Shown here: in pieces, positions 48,224-60,167 of the stretch
Position numbering within the stretch: position 1 is the stretch's first letter
How the letters are laid out: each line of letters opens with the position of its first letter
Source: Ziziphus jujuba
Taxonomy: Eukaryota > Streptophyta > Magnoliopsida > Rosales > Rhamnaceae
Assembly: GCF_031755915.1 (NCBI RefSeq)
Contig: NC_083389.1
Span: 17,291,001-17,355,000, forward strand
Direction: 5' to 3'
DNA: 64,000 bases
Notes under the pieces: generated by a model
Told to the model about the DNA's origin: nothing
Seen by the model: the letters and a program-made list of their open reading frames with translations, nothing else
Database searches by the model: none
Made by a program: the position numbers and the translations under genes

Positions 48224-48857
48224 GAAAAAAAGAAAAAAGAAAAGGAATTGCCTCTTATAATATATAAACTAACCATTATTACGTCCGTTTCTTGCATTCG
48301 TTTTTGGAAAAATCTCGTATCATAGCCAGCTGCCTGCTATTGTCCTTGAAAGAAAAACTCCTATACGACTTATTCCTACTTCAGTAGACCATTAAACCAA
48401 ATTAACAAAAACGTTCCTTAATAACCATGACAAGTTAGTCTAGGTATCCAAGTTTTATTACATTTTGTGGAAAAATGTTTAAGGTAACCTTATAACCATT
48501 CGTTAATTAGCAGACTGTACGAACGTCTTGAAGAAAATATTGAATACAATATATAAGGAGTCAAGCTACTTCATGAATTTGAAATTATTGGTTGAATTTG
48601 TTTTAAGATCATTTGCTTTTGTTCCTAATTGGGTATCAACCTATTTGAAATATTCTTGGTATTCGATGAAGTTTGAGATGTTGGAGCGTACACGATTGGG
48701 TGGACTATTTTGATTTTAACAAATTTAAAATAGTTTAATCCAATAGACAATCTCCAATGTTCCAAATAGGTTTATGGTGTTGTCTTTCCTTGCTTCATTG
48801 GCATTTATCTTCGGAAAACAATTAGCAAAAACAATCCACTCCTTTGGAAGAATCCAT
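45303..48857. other. Gene-free AT-rich stretch
   Basis: TA microsatellites at about 45753-45786, 46142-46171, 46615-46637 and 47640-47674. Poly-T at 48022-48050 and poly-A at 48177-48207. No gene or element boundary recognised. Confidence 0.5.
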
Positions 48858-49545
48858 GGGTGCTTCTTTTTACACAACCAAAATCTCTCCTTACACTGCA
48901 TTTTTATATAAAATTACAAAAACATTCTTATGACTTATTTCCTTTCTTGATTCACTTCACCACCCCCCACCCCCCCCGGGGGCCCAAAATTTATCACTGA
49001 TTACCCGGCGGCCCGCAACAAACGCCGGTGCGTTTCTCCGGTGATCTTCATATTATTTCCTTGTGATAAAAGACTTCTTTGAGAAACTTGTTTATGAGCA
49101 ATGGAAGTTTTGTTATTTTTAAATGGTCGATATATAAAAGTGTCTCATGGCCAGTCTTCGACGGATTTGACATTTCTTTGCTAAAATCAATTGATTAGGG
49201 AACCAAATATGGTTGGCAATGAACCCTACCACCCTATCTGGTCATCATATGAAGAAGAAAGGAGTCTGCTAGGCATGGAGGCCTTAGCCATGGACGAAGA
49301 AAGACTTGCAAAAAGAGGCCTCTTTCACCTAAAAAAGAATTTAATAATAATAACATATAAATAATTGATATGATGCTGCTGGAAATCCTAAGAGACATGC
49401 AATAAATAGATTGGTTAAAAAAAAAAAAATTTCGATGCATTATTGGTTCAAAATTTGACAAAGAAAAACTAAAAAGGGGCTTTCGGTAATTCTATCTAAA
49501 ATACAGTGTAAGTAGAAGCTTTTTACCGTGTAAATAGAAGCACCC
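48858..49545. mobile_element. Terminal-inverted-repeat element 1 (GGGTGCTTCT family)
   Basis: The left end GGGTGCTTCTTTTTACAC and the inverted right end GGGTGCTTCTATTTACAC agree. Further inward TTACACTGCATTTT matches TTACACTGTATTTT, making a repeat of about 75 bases. The right tip with its flank is duplicated once more at 49564-49598. The interior has a C/G-rich patch (48961-49040) and no transposase. Target copies (aatccat, tgcccat) are weak. Confidence 0.75.
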
Positions 49546-49770
49546 TGCCCATATGTATGTATATGTAAATAGAAGCACCCTACCCATATGTAATGTATAT
49601 TGTACTATTTAATGTGGGCTGAAGATAGAATATTTTGGGCCGTAGTTGCGGCCGTAGTTACCAATAACTTTCAAAACCTAACATGTAGCGGCCTAATTGT
49701 TTGTTTTTCGCACTAGCCCACTCCAACCTTTTCTTTTATTCCCAACTGAAACTAATTTTGCATTTTAACA
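49546..49770. other. Spacer between the two related inverted-repeat elements
   Basis: Contains a second copy (49564-49598) of the right tip and flank of element 1. Otherwise nothing is recognised. Confidence 0.5.
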
Positions 49771-50415
49771 GGGTGCTTCTTTTTACACGTTAAAAGTTTC
49801 TTTTCCTTTCTTTTTTTTTTTTTTTATTTTTAATTTTTTAATTTTTTAATTTTTAATTTTTTAATTTTTTTTATTTATAATGGTTAAAAGTTTCTTCTTA
49901 TACTGTATTTTTCATACCAAAAGCAACGTTTTAACGTTTCCTTAATGAATTTTTAACCGATTTACTTATTATCTCTTCTGAGGGAATAGTTTACTGCCAT
50001 GTTTAAAAAAATTTGCCGCAGTCATGCCAATTCACCACAGAATTAATTAATTAATTAATTATTTTTTGAAAATAAGTTGAAGAGACCTCCTTTTGCAAGC
50101 GTTCTTATTCCTCCTTAACAATGGCTTCTGTGGTTTCTTCTCCATACAGGAAGCACAGGGTGAATTATAGCAGCAAATCAATTACATGTCAAAGAATCCA
50201 TCTTTGCTTTATGGAAGGCGGTTGGTGGATGAATTTTGGGAGGGAAGGAGACCAAACCGTAAAGAAGAAGGGGGGGGTGTGTGGTGGGTGTGTGGAGGGG
50301 ACAAAAGAAGGGTTAAAATTTTGGTGAAAAATAGAGAGTCAAAAAGGATGCTTTGATAATTTTACATAAAAATGCAATGTAAAGAGCAATTTGGATTGTG
50401 TAAGAAGAAGCACCC
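49771..50415. mobile_element. Terminal-inverted-repeat element 2 (GGGTGCTTCT family), TTTTAACA target duplication
   Basis: The left end GGGTGCTTCTTTTTACAC and the inverted right end GGGTGCTTCTTCTTACAC agree, and the repeat continues inward through ACTGTATTTT and ATTGCATTTT. TTTTAACA flanks both sides (49763-49770 and 50416-50423). The interior holds a 68-codon frame at 50121-50327. The repeat length and 8-9 base target copy suggest a Mutator-like element, although hAT is possible. Confidence 0.82.
50121..50327 (+). CDS. Hypothetical small frame inside inverted-repeat element 2
   Basis: Begins ATG-GCT and encodes 68 residues (MASVVSSPYRKHRVNYSS at the start, then Gly- and Lys-rich). I do not recognise it. 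The region is less AT-rich than its flanks and could be captured host sequence or chance. Confidence 0.2.
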   Translation: MASVVSSPYRKHRVNYSSKSITCQRIHLCFMEGGWWMNFGREGDQTVKKKGGVCGGCVEGTKEGLKFW

Positions 50416-50423
50416 TTTTAACA

Positions 50424-50979
50424 ACAAGGACATCAAATTTGTCAAGAAATGGAAAACGGAAGGGCAAGGAAAACTAACCACAACCTGTTTTTAAAGAATT
50501 TATTTATATATATTTTTGGTGGAATAAGAATTTCAGTGCTGGCACGTAGAAGAATTAATTCCCTTTGGTGTGTGAAAAAAATGAGTTCAATCCCTGCTAA
50601 TTAGGTTGTATGAGTGCTAAGATAAACCGATTTGGCCATGCATCAGAATATTTCAATTTGAAATCTGGTTATCAAGCACAAATAGTGTCAAGTGCGGGAG
50701 CTGTTGCTCTTATAAATCATAGTACAAAATTAGGAATGACAATGAGGTGGTAGGGGGTGAAGTCTAATTGTTTTTTTTGCTATGCCCGCATCGCACATCT
50801 TTTTTTTAAAACAAAGATGAGATGGGATTCCGAGACAGGAGAAACAAGACTGGGCGAGGAAAACCCATTTTCCCACTTTTAAAGTTATATTTAATAACTT
50901 ATACAAAAATATATTTTTACCCACATCATACATATATATTCTTATAAAAAAATTTATTTCTTTTATGAACTATAATAAT

Positions 50980-51015
<36 letters not shown>

Positions 51016-51949
51016 CTATGAATATATTTAAATAATATATACATATTATATATATATATATATATATGTACACAAAAATTTGAACAAATATATGTGGCGT
51101 GGGTGCCAGGTGGGGAGCACATGCCCCATTCCTGCCCTTCCTGGCCTTGGGCCACCCTGCTTAATTAGGAAATTCCAAGGCAATTACGATTTTTGTTCTT
51201 TCCAGGACCTAGTTAAAGAGAATTACCTTTTCTATTTCAAAATATTAGATTTTATCCCCTGTTTTTCAACTTTTGTAAGAGAGAGCAAAAGAAAAGAGAC
51301 TTGATTTCATGATTACATAAAATGACTTTTGAAACACACTGTTTTTTTTTTTTTTTTTGATAATTGATGAACTAAAAATCTTTTTTTCTTTTTGGACCTT
51401 TCTTCATCTTATATAAAACTCTCTTTTTTTATCAATGGAAATCCAAGATCCAACTTTACCCAAAAAAAAAATATTAATAATAATAAATCAAATAACCCAA
51501 CTCTTTATCATTAACAGAACAAAACTCAAAATTGGAAAAATCTTTTTTAATTTTAATTTTTTTATTTTTTTATTTTGGTCTATTCTTCTGTCCTATAGAA
51601 ACGCACGCATGCATCTGCTTAATTGGCAACCTTTATTTGCTTTTTCGAAGGTAAAACAATCCCCAAAAAATAAAGCAAAGAATAAAAATAATGGCTAACA
51701 CCATCCTTAAGGCTTCAACCAACTGATCTTTGCTGAAATGACGATGTTCGATCAAAAATTTCAATTTCTTAACAAATATAAGCTAAAAAAAAAGTTCAAA
51801 AAAGTAAGTTGAATTCAAAAGCTAAATAGTATTAAAAAATTTCAAAGAGAAAAATGCAAAAATTTTAATAAGGATTTTGAAAGAAAATCTAAAATGCGTA
51901 ATCAACCTTTCACCTTCTCCGTCAAAGTTGTCACTTTGATTTTAGGGTT

Positions 51950-51994
<45 letters not shown>

Positions 51995-53814
51995 AATAAT
52001 GTCGGTCCCTTCATGGATTCTCTATTTAAAATCGGGACTTTTGATAAAGAATAAACAATTTATTTTTGAAATCTCAAACCCATAAATAGGGATTCTGTAC
52101 TGAAAATCAAAATTTTGTTTTGTTCTTATCTTTCCTTTCTTTTCTTTTTTTTTCCCTTTTTTTTTTTTGGTTTCTATATACAAAATATCCATAAATAATA
52201 TCTACATGATTAACATATTTCTTTTTCATAAATAATGAGATTTTTTTTAATATATATAATCATAATTTATTGCCTATATTAAAGGATAATTGTAAAAATA
52301 TATATTGTCTTTTATTGTTGAGAAAATTAATCAACGTCTGTGTATAATATATCCATATGATATTTAATTGATCAGTATATGGTAAAACCTTTATAAATGA
52401 ATATCCATGGGGTTATGAAAAATTATTCATTTGAAAGGGTTAGTAATTTATCGATAAATGACTATTTATAAATTGAAAAAGAAGTTTATACTATTTTTGT
52501 GAAATAGTTTTACAAACTACATAATATATACTAACAAAGAAAAAGATTAATCAGGCGTCATCAAACCTACAATCACGGGATTGATTATCACTCAATTAAT
52601 AAGTAAAAAAATCAATATAGAGAATTTTTTACCATACAGAAAAATCTACTAATAAAAAGAATCTCATTGATAAATACAAAGAAGAATGTTGTTCAATTTG
52701 CTGGTTTGGCTCTCTACTTATGAAAAATTATGGATCAATTGATTAATTCTTATTTGAAATCTTGTTTCTTTTTCCTTGTACATCTTGGAAATAGCAAAAA
52801 AAAATTAGATGCAATTTTGAAAAAGAAGAAAAGCTTAATTGAAAAAAAAAAAAACTATTAAGTAAAATTTTCTTATTATATATGGCAAATGTTTATATAT
52901 TATTTATCTTTTACAAATTTGATCAATTATTAATTATATATTCAATGTGTCTTAAAGGATTTTTTTAAAAATTATTGTCTTACGCATTTAGTGAATTTAT
53001 TCATGTAATACACCGATCTGAGTTGGAAATTGAAAAATTTATATATTTAGTAAGATTATTCATTTATCAAGGTTTTACTGTATTTTTTTCTCTTAAAGTG
53101 CGGGATTTTTTCTTTTACATATTAAGCATAATTTATTGCTTATATTAAATGATAATGATAAAAACTTTATCCCTTTTAACTTGTTTTATATTTATTGCAT
53201 TTTTTGGGTTTAGAAAATTAATCAACCTTTATCTATATATAATATATCCATATATGATATCAAATTGATTAATCTCTTGAAATAGGAATTCCCTACTTAA
53301 AATCATGATTTTTTGCAAAATGTAATCAACTGATTTTTTTTTCCTTTGTTCTTAAAGTCTGTATTATTTTGATTGATCTCCTAAGTTGTCTACTTCATTT
53401 GTTATTATTTTATTTGCTCATTTATCTCCTAAATTGTCTCAACCACATTATTAATTTAATTAAAATAAATTAAAAAACACAATAAGTAAATATAATATGC
53501 TATCCAATATGCACAGCTTGAGTACAATATCCACCTTAATTTATTTAAATTAAAGAATTACTTTTTTTTTTAAAATAAAAACCTGATTTAAAATCGGGAT
53601 TCTTGATTATCATGAATCGGCATATATAACCTGAGATCTTGATTTTGTATTAAAGGGAGCAACATTTTTTGGAGAAAAAAAAATCTCGATCTATTAAATA
53701 GGGATTCTCTACTTAATGTCGGGATTTCCACCTTATCTTTCTATATTTTATTCTATTATCATCTTGGGTCAAGCAAACTTTTCCTTCTTCATCTCATAAG
53801 GATCAGAGTGGAGA
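50424..53814. other. Gene-free AT-rich stretch
   Basis: 50750-50880 and 51094-51165 have a more mixed composition without a nameable product. TA runs lie at 50995-51015 and 51050-51066. An uninterrupted T40 is at 51951-51990. A diverged duplication links 52255-52380 with 53125-53275 (shared words cataatttattgc and taatatatccatat). Confidence 0.45.
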
Positions 53815-54142
53815 CTGAAACCCAACTGTAAAAAAGTTTTTATGTCCAATACGAAAAAAAAAAAAAAAAAGAATTAAAATTTTCAAGTTTTTATGTCTTG
53901 GATATCTTTTTTTTTTTTTTTTTTTTATAGAAATAAAATATAGAGAATCAGCAATTTGATATATTTTTTTTGAAAAAGAAAAAGAAAAAGGAAACAATGC
54001 CTAGATGATACGAATAAAAAAGAAAGAAAGAAATAAAGAAAGAGAATCAGCGATTGACTGATTTTTTTATGGAAAGAAAAGAAAAATAATCAGAATGTTC
54101 TTTTTTTATTTGTATTTTATGATGGGCGAGAGAAATGAAATA

Positions 54143-54173
<31 letters not shown>

Positions 54174-54735
54174 TGGGTGTGGGTTAGAATGTTAGATATG
54201 GGAAGAGAGAGAAAAAAACTGAAGATCTGGTATACATAAGTTGAAGATAAGAATACTTTTCATATCCCATCAAGATCAAATTAAAGAATGAGAATAAAGC
54301 TGCAAAAAAGTTTTTATGTCCAATGTGAAAAAAAAAAATCAAATTTTTAAGTTTTTACTTGGATGATTTTTGTTTATGGAAAAAAAAAATAAAGAAAATC
54401 AGCGTTTGGATATTATTATGAAAAAAATAAAGGAGTCAACGGTTAGATGATATAGGGAAAAAAGAAAAAAAAAAATCAGCGATTTAATGATTTTTTTTTT
54501 TTTTTGGAAAAAAAAATTACGTAAAGAAAAGAAAGTGATCAAGAAGATTTTTTTTTATTTGTAGTTTGAGATGGAAGACACAGAAATAAAATATATATAT
54601 ATATATATATTTTGTACATGTCAGTTATGAAAGAGCGAGAAATAACAGAGGATAGAGAAGTATAAGAGACTTGAAAATGTGGTATATATAGGTTGAAGAT
54701 AGATATATTTTTTTGGGGTGGGGTGTGGTGGGGTG
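53815..54735. repeat. Diverged tandem duplication, two units of about 450-475 bases
   Basis: Unit A (53815-54288) and unit B (54289-54735) contain the same words in the same order. These are aaaaaagtttttatgtccaa, aatcagcg(a/t)tt with a T-rich tract, an (AT)n run after gaaataaaatat or gaaatgaaatat, and ggtat(ac/at)ata..gttgaagata. Both are purine/A-rich and non-coding. Confidence 0.75.
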
Positions 54736-55585
54736 GGTTGGGGATTTTAGATCAACGGGGTTTTCTTTTTATTTGGGTCTTGGGAGGGGAAAAATCTTGA
54801 TTCCCCAAAATTCCACCTCATTAGGAGAGCTTCAACATGAGAATCGGGACGAGCATAACATTTTGTCGTTCCTATACAAAATATGAAACATTTGGAAAAT
54901 GAAAACCATAGAATTCCTTCATTGGTTTTGTGGATTGTTATTATGCGGCATAAAAGTTGGAAAGATTTTTAAACTATTTAACATGAGTGTTTAATAGATT
55001 CTGAACCTAAAAATTGATCTTCAATAGTTTTATCTAAATTCTTGTTAATTAATAGGTGCATTAATTATTTTTCTTTATAAATATAGAATTTTTTTTAATA
55101 AGAATTGTTTTTGATAGGTTTTTTTCTTGATAAGTCTGTTACTAAATGTTTGCTTTGCTTAACAAACCTTTCACAATTAGACGCTCACTTTGACAACTTA
55201 TTTTTTTTTTTTAATTTTTTTTTTAATGATTGTCTATTTTTTTGAAAAACAAAATCATTGGAAATACTTTTAAAAGAAGGAAGATTAATTAATTTATTCT
55301 TTATATGGAGAAGTGCTTTGCAATTTTATATTTCCTCGTAAACTATCTAATTTTACCTCCATTCACTTGAGCCGCTAAAAATATTTGCTTTTAATCAAAC
55401 CCTCTAATGATATATGGTAGGATTCGCCTCAAGAATCTCTCCACAGTTTCATGTGGCCCTATTTAGGGAAAGTTCCACAAAATATTCCTACTAAGTCCAT
55501 AGAACTGTATGGATAACCCAAGCATTTCCACAAATAAAACTCACTTCAAATATATCCATAATAATAATCCAATCTCCAAATTATT
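54736..55585. other. Gene-free spacer before the gypsy element
   Basis: AT-rich, with a 72-codon frame at its end (55509-55727) that runs into the LTR. No feature recognised. Confidence 0.45.
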
Positions 55586-55836
55586 GTTCAGTGATCAACA
55601 TTTGTTACAAAATTTCATAACCAAATACAATTGTAATTATTTTAAGATATTTGGCGCACACAAATACCTTTGGTTTAGCTGTTGGAGATTTAAAAATATT
55701 TTATTATATTACAGGCACTTGTGTTGAACCTGAAGGCAATGTTGTGGAGGAGCATGAGTGAGCATCGATAGTACTGTGAGTGGTTATATATTTTTAAAAT
55801 GTTTTGGACAAACCAGTATAATATATATGTAGTTCG

Positions 55837-55880
<44 letters not shown>

Positions 55881-57364
55881 CATTTGATTTAAATGTTTAT
55901 TTTATGAATATATGAATATCTGCTCTCATATATATGTATTATCACTTTATGTGACTTTTGAAAAAATTTTAAATGGTTTTCAACTCTATTGAGTTCATAA
56001 CGAACTTATGGATCATGATAACTAAATATCTTGATATTGAAATTGAGGTTTTAATCATTTTGAAAAACATGTTTAAATATTTATAATTTTATGTGCTTAA
56101 AAATTGTTTATGATGATATATATTTCACTGTGGTATTTTTAGTTTTAGCATAAAATGATGATTTAAATTTTTTTGGATTATTTAAATAAATGGTTGGATT
56201 TGAATATTAAATTATATTTTATGATACAATATGGTTTGAAAAAGTATAATCTTACAAAGATTATTTTATGGATATTGTATTATTTATTTTTAATTGGTAT
56301 ACCATATAGTACCAGTGTTTTGGATTAGTATCATATATAACAGTACAGGTTTGCCACGATGCCTGTAGTATGCCGAAGGTCGTGAAGTTGGGCTCATCCC
56401 ATAGGTTCATTATTGCCATAATATCTTTCGTATATTAAAGGTCATGAGATTGGGTTTATCCCATAGGTTTATATTGCCACAATGCCTTTAGCACACTAAA
56501 GATCGTGAGGTTGGTTTATCCCACATGCTTCATTTATTTTACTATCCAGCAGTGTTCTAGGACACCTACACCATTTGACAATGCTAAGTATATAGTATGG
56601 TACATTGTTTATATTTATGAGTATATTATAATTTTCTGATATTTATGATTTTATTGTATTTTTATAATTCTTTTGTGAAATTATGTTTAAATTATTTTTT
56701 GCTTAACATTTCCATTACTGTTGATCCAATTTATAATATTTTTTTATAGACATTAATTTGTACTATTTGAACATTAGTTTTATAAGATTGTTTTGGAGTA
56801 GAAGTTTGGATTTTGTGAAATGATTTTTAAAAAAGGAACCTTTCAAAAAAGTAGAACAAGAGGTCTTGAGAGAAAGTTTTATAAAAATAAAATATTATTT
56901 TTTTCAATTGCATTATGTCACTCACTGAGATATCTTTATGTTATGTTCTATTTGTTTTTAAGTTTGTTTCTCTATGTCCAGGTAGTTAGTTGACAGTTTA
57001 TCTTGTGCATCGTCTATTATCCCGTGATACCCATAGTAGCAGCAATAATTATATTTTTCTACACTTATTTGCATTAGTTGTATTTCTAAATTATATAAAT
57101 AGTCTTAAAATGCTCTGATATAAATATTAGACCGGTAGTGACAATATTATATATGTATAGTTATGGCCTGTAGTATGATAGGTTGTGTTTGTGGGCTATA
57201 ATTATGAATTTGTATGTTGTTGTGGCTCTCTCTTTATATTAAGATACTATTTATTATGGCATATGTTGTTTGTCCACGATATAGGTGAGGTTTCATTGGA
57301 TATTCTATAAGAATTGCCTAACGAGACTTCATTAGACAAGACCACCTGAGGCAGATCCTGTTAG
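55586..57364 (+). repeat. Gypsy LTR, copy B (5' LTR, left part missing)
   Basis: Aligns with 61165-62945 of the 3' LTR from the gttcagtg / gtacggtg region to the gagacttcattag end. It contains three degenerate 65-75 base units (56350-56530) built on ttgccac.atgcct...ggttcat. Confidence 0.8.
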
Positions 57365-57569
57365 CTTGGTATTAGAGCTCTAGGTTCTAAATTCCTTGGG
57401 GTTGTACATTGTTGTACAACTCATCTTGTGTTTTGCCTTCCATGCGATAAGGTGGACATGGTTCTAAGCAAGCTTCACCTGGAAGTATAGATGCATCCAC
57501 TTATGAGGATAATCTTGTTGAGTACTGGCTCAGTCACTCGAAAAGAGTGGGTTTATTAAGTATTCTATA

Positions 57570-58420
57570 GATCAGGCTTGTAGACTTGGAACAATAGGTT
57601 TTGATGGCTCTACAGATCCTATTACAACTTTATCTTGGCTAACTAATATGGAGAAAATCCTAGATGAGGGTATGTAGTGTCTGGATAAGGATAGAGTCGG
57701 GATTACTAGCTTCATGCTAGAGTGGATGCAAGAAAGTGGTGAATATATGAAAGCACCAGGAGACATTACACATGGGCATAGTTCAAGACTACATTTCACA
57801 CTGAGTTCTACCCTGTAGCCTTTGTTGAGAGTAAAAGGCTAGAGTTCGAGATGCTTGCTCAGGATAGCATGACAATTTTTGAGTACGAGTAGAGATTTAG
57901 GGAGCTATCAGAGTTCTTGCACAACCTGATTTTTTATGAGGTTAGCAAGAAGAAGAGGTTTCTTAATGGTTTGGCGAGCTTACAGCATTGAGCACCTTAG
58001 GTGCAGTTCAACCCACGTATCAGTCTATAAAAGATGCTCCCCTAAAGGTAGAGAGGTATATCTTGATGCGTAGGTCTAAGCGTCGCTCGTATGATGGCAT
58101 GTCTTTGGAGACCCCCAACCAATGATCATCTAAAAGGGGTAACTTTATCTCAGGATCATTGGACGATAAGGATTCAAAGGAGGTAGACATAGCCCCAAAA
58201 ACAAAAGGTCCCAAAGAAGTAGATACGCTCAAGGTTCAGGACAGTGGATAGTGAGTAGTAGTAACAACCATTTCTAGAGATCCATAGACCGAGGCAGTTT
58301 CTACTCTACATGTAACTTCTATGGCAAGTTTCATGATGGACTATGCCAGTGGGACAGATCATGCTTTCATTACGATTGGTCAGGACACTTTAAAAAGGAT
58401 TACCCTTATTGAGGACACAA
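57570..58420 (+). pseudogene. Gypsy gag and zinc-knuckle relic
   Basis: From 57598 the pieces DPITTLSWLTNMEKIL, then FYPVAFVESKRLEFEML, AQDSMTIFEYE and ELSEFLHNL follow the order of a plant gypsy capsid domain. At about 58305-58410 CNFYGKFHDGLC is followed by a knuckle-like CFHYDWSGHFKKD in which two of the zinc ligands have become Tyr. Stops interrupt every frame. Confidence 0.75.
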
Positions 58421-58589
58421 CCAACCTAGAGCCTTAGGATCGGGTGCTCAATTTCAACAGACTGGTTTTCAGTAGACTTATGGGTATAGAGTACAGGATA
58501 TACAGATGGGCTAGACTTCAGGCAGTTCTACTAATACTAGATAGCAATCTGCATCCACAGTCAAAGATGGAGGTCAAAAGAGACAACCA

Positions 58590-58820
58590 CCTACTAGAGG
58601 TAGGGTATATGCTATGGCCGAGCAAGAGGCACAGGCTACCCACAATGTACATTATTTATGCTTGGTGGTGATGCACGTATTTTATTGGCTCAAAGACCAC
58701 ATACTTTTTTTATTTCACGTGAATATATTGCACGAGTCAGGATGACTCCAGTTCCTTTGGGTTGTCACCTGAAAATTTCTACACTCACAAGAGGATTCTT
58801 TTGACCTAGTTAGATGTTCA
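58590..58820 (+). pseudogene. Decayed gypsy protease start
   Basis: TRGRVYAMAEQEAQAT at about 58598 is the usual lead-in to the gypsy protease, followed by a shifted HVNILHES and QFLWV. The catalytic Asp-Ser-Gly box has been lost. Confidence 0.5.
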
Positions 58821-60156
58821 AGGCTAGTTATTTTCTTTTCTTTAAAATTATAATCTTGATATTAGAACATGGTATAAACCAAGATTGGTTGATGCATTTT
58901 GGTGATCTTGTGCTGTACAAATTGTTAAGAATTAAGTTGGGAATTTCATAAGTTGGTTTTATGGCACTTGCTTTTGGTGACAATTTTAGATATTAGTTTG
59001 ATATTTTGTTTTCTTGGAGATTGAGGGTTGTATATTGACAATGTTTTATGTATTTAAGGTGCTCACTGCTTTTGGTGATAACTTGATCTTTTAAGAAATA
59101 TGATTTTTGAGATATAGCTAACATATAAGAAAGTGATGAATGTTTTTCTATAGTTTGAGGATCTAGTTTCCTATGGTTTGAGGATATAGCAGTTAGTTTT
59201 TGATATTTGGTTGTGATAATAGAATTAGGATTTAGAATTCTTTATTGCTTTAGGTATAGATTCTTGGAGTGCATTTGAAATTGGAAGAATTTGAGGGTTT
59301 TTAAAAATGATATTTGGGACGTTGAGAGAAATCAGACTTGGTTTTTGGATTCTTACACTTTGATGTTGATAATCACAAGGATTATGTTAGGTTTTATAAG
59401 TGATATAAGGCTTTCCATTAGAATAAGTATGAAAATTTTTATTTTATAACTTTGATTAGTTTGGTTAAAAGAACGATGTTTGTCGAGGTTAAGAAAATTA
59501 GATAACCAAGAGGAATATGGATTTTATAATTGCAAGTACTAAGAGTGTAGTTGGAGGCAAAAAAAAAACAATCTTAGTTTTGACTTTGTGACTTGGGATG
59601 TGGTTTAAGGAAATTAGACTTAAGTTCTAAATTTTCCTTTTGGTTTAATAAATGGATTTTTGGGAGAGTTATGAGTTATGCAAGAGTGATATTGATAATT
59701 ATGAGATGACTTTGGACCTAATATTAAAATACATGTTCTTGTGTGATCTTATTTGGGAGTTTGATAGTTTTCTTGTACTACTATTAAGATTGAGGTGGAT
59801 TAGGTGTTGATTACTCCACTAGAGGTTTGTTCTTACTTTTGGATTACTTCTGGAGGTTTATTGTTGTTGGGGTATTTGAGGGGTTGACGTTTGTTTTGTA
59901 AAGTTAAAGATGTTATACTTTTAGGGTTGAAAAGTTAGTGCTTAGTGATTTGCACTATGGCATTAGTGTTCTCCAGGTGTGAGCTTGGTTAGATTGATTG
60001 AGATCTTAAGGACAAGTAGTTTTTGCTAATGGGAATTTCTTTGATTTTTAAAAATAATTGGAGCTATATGGGTTTGCAAATGATAAGACCATGTGTAGAT
60101 AGTAATGCTGCATATTTAATAACAAGGTATGAAATTAAGAGAATGAAATTTTCATA
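58821..60156. other. Non-coding interior of the gypsy element
   Basis: T/G-rich without any reverse transcriptase, RNase H or integrase motif. It ends at the polypurine tract before the 3' LTR. Confidence 0.55.
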
Positions 60157-60167
60157 AGAGGGTAGAT

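Noticed and set aside
23210..48857. Search for tRNA, rRNA and snRNA genes
   Set aside because: I saw no convincing tRNA A/B box pair or conserved rRNA or snRNA word. A covariance-model search would be needed to exclude diverged RNA genes.
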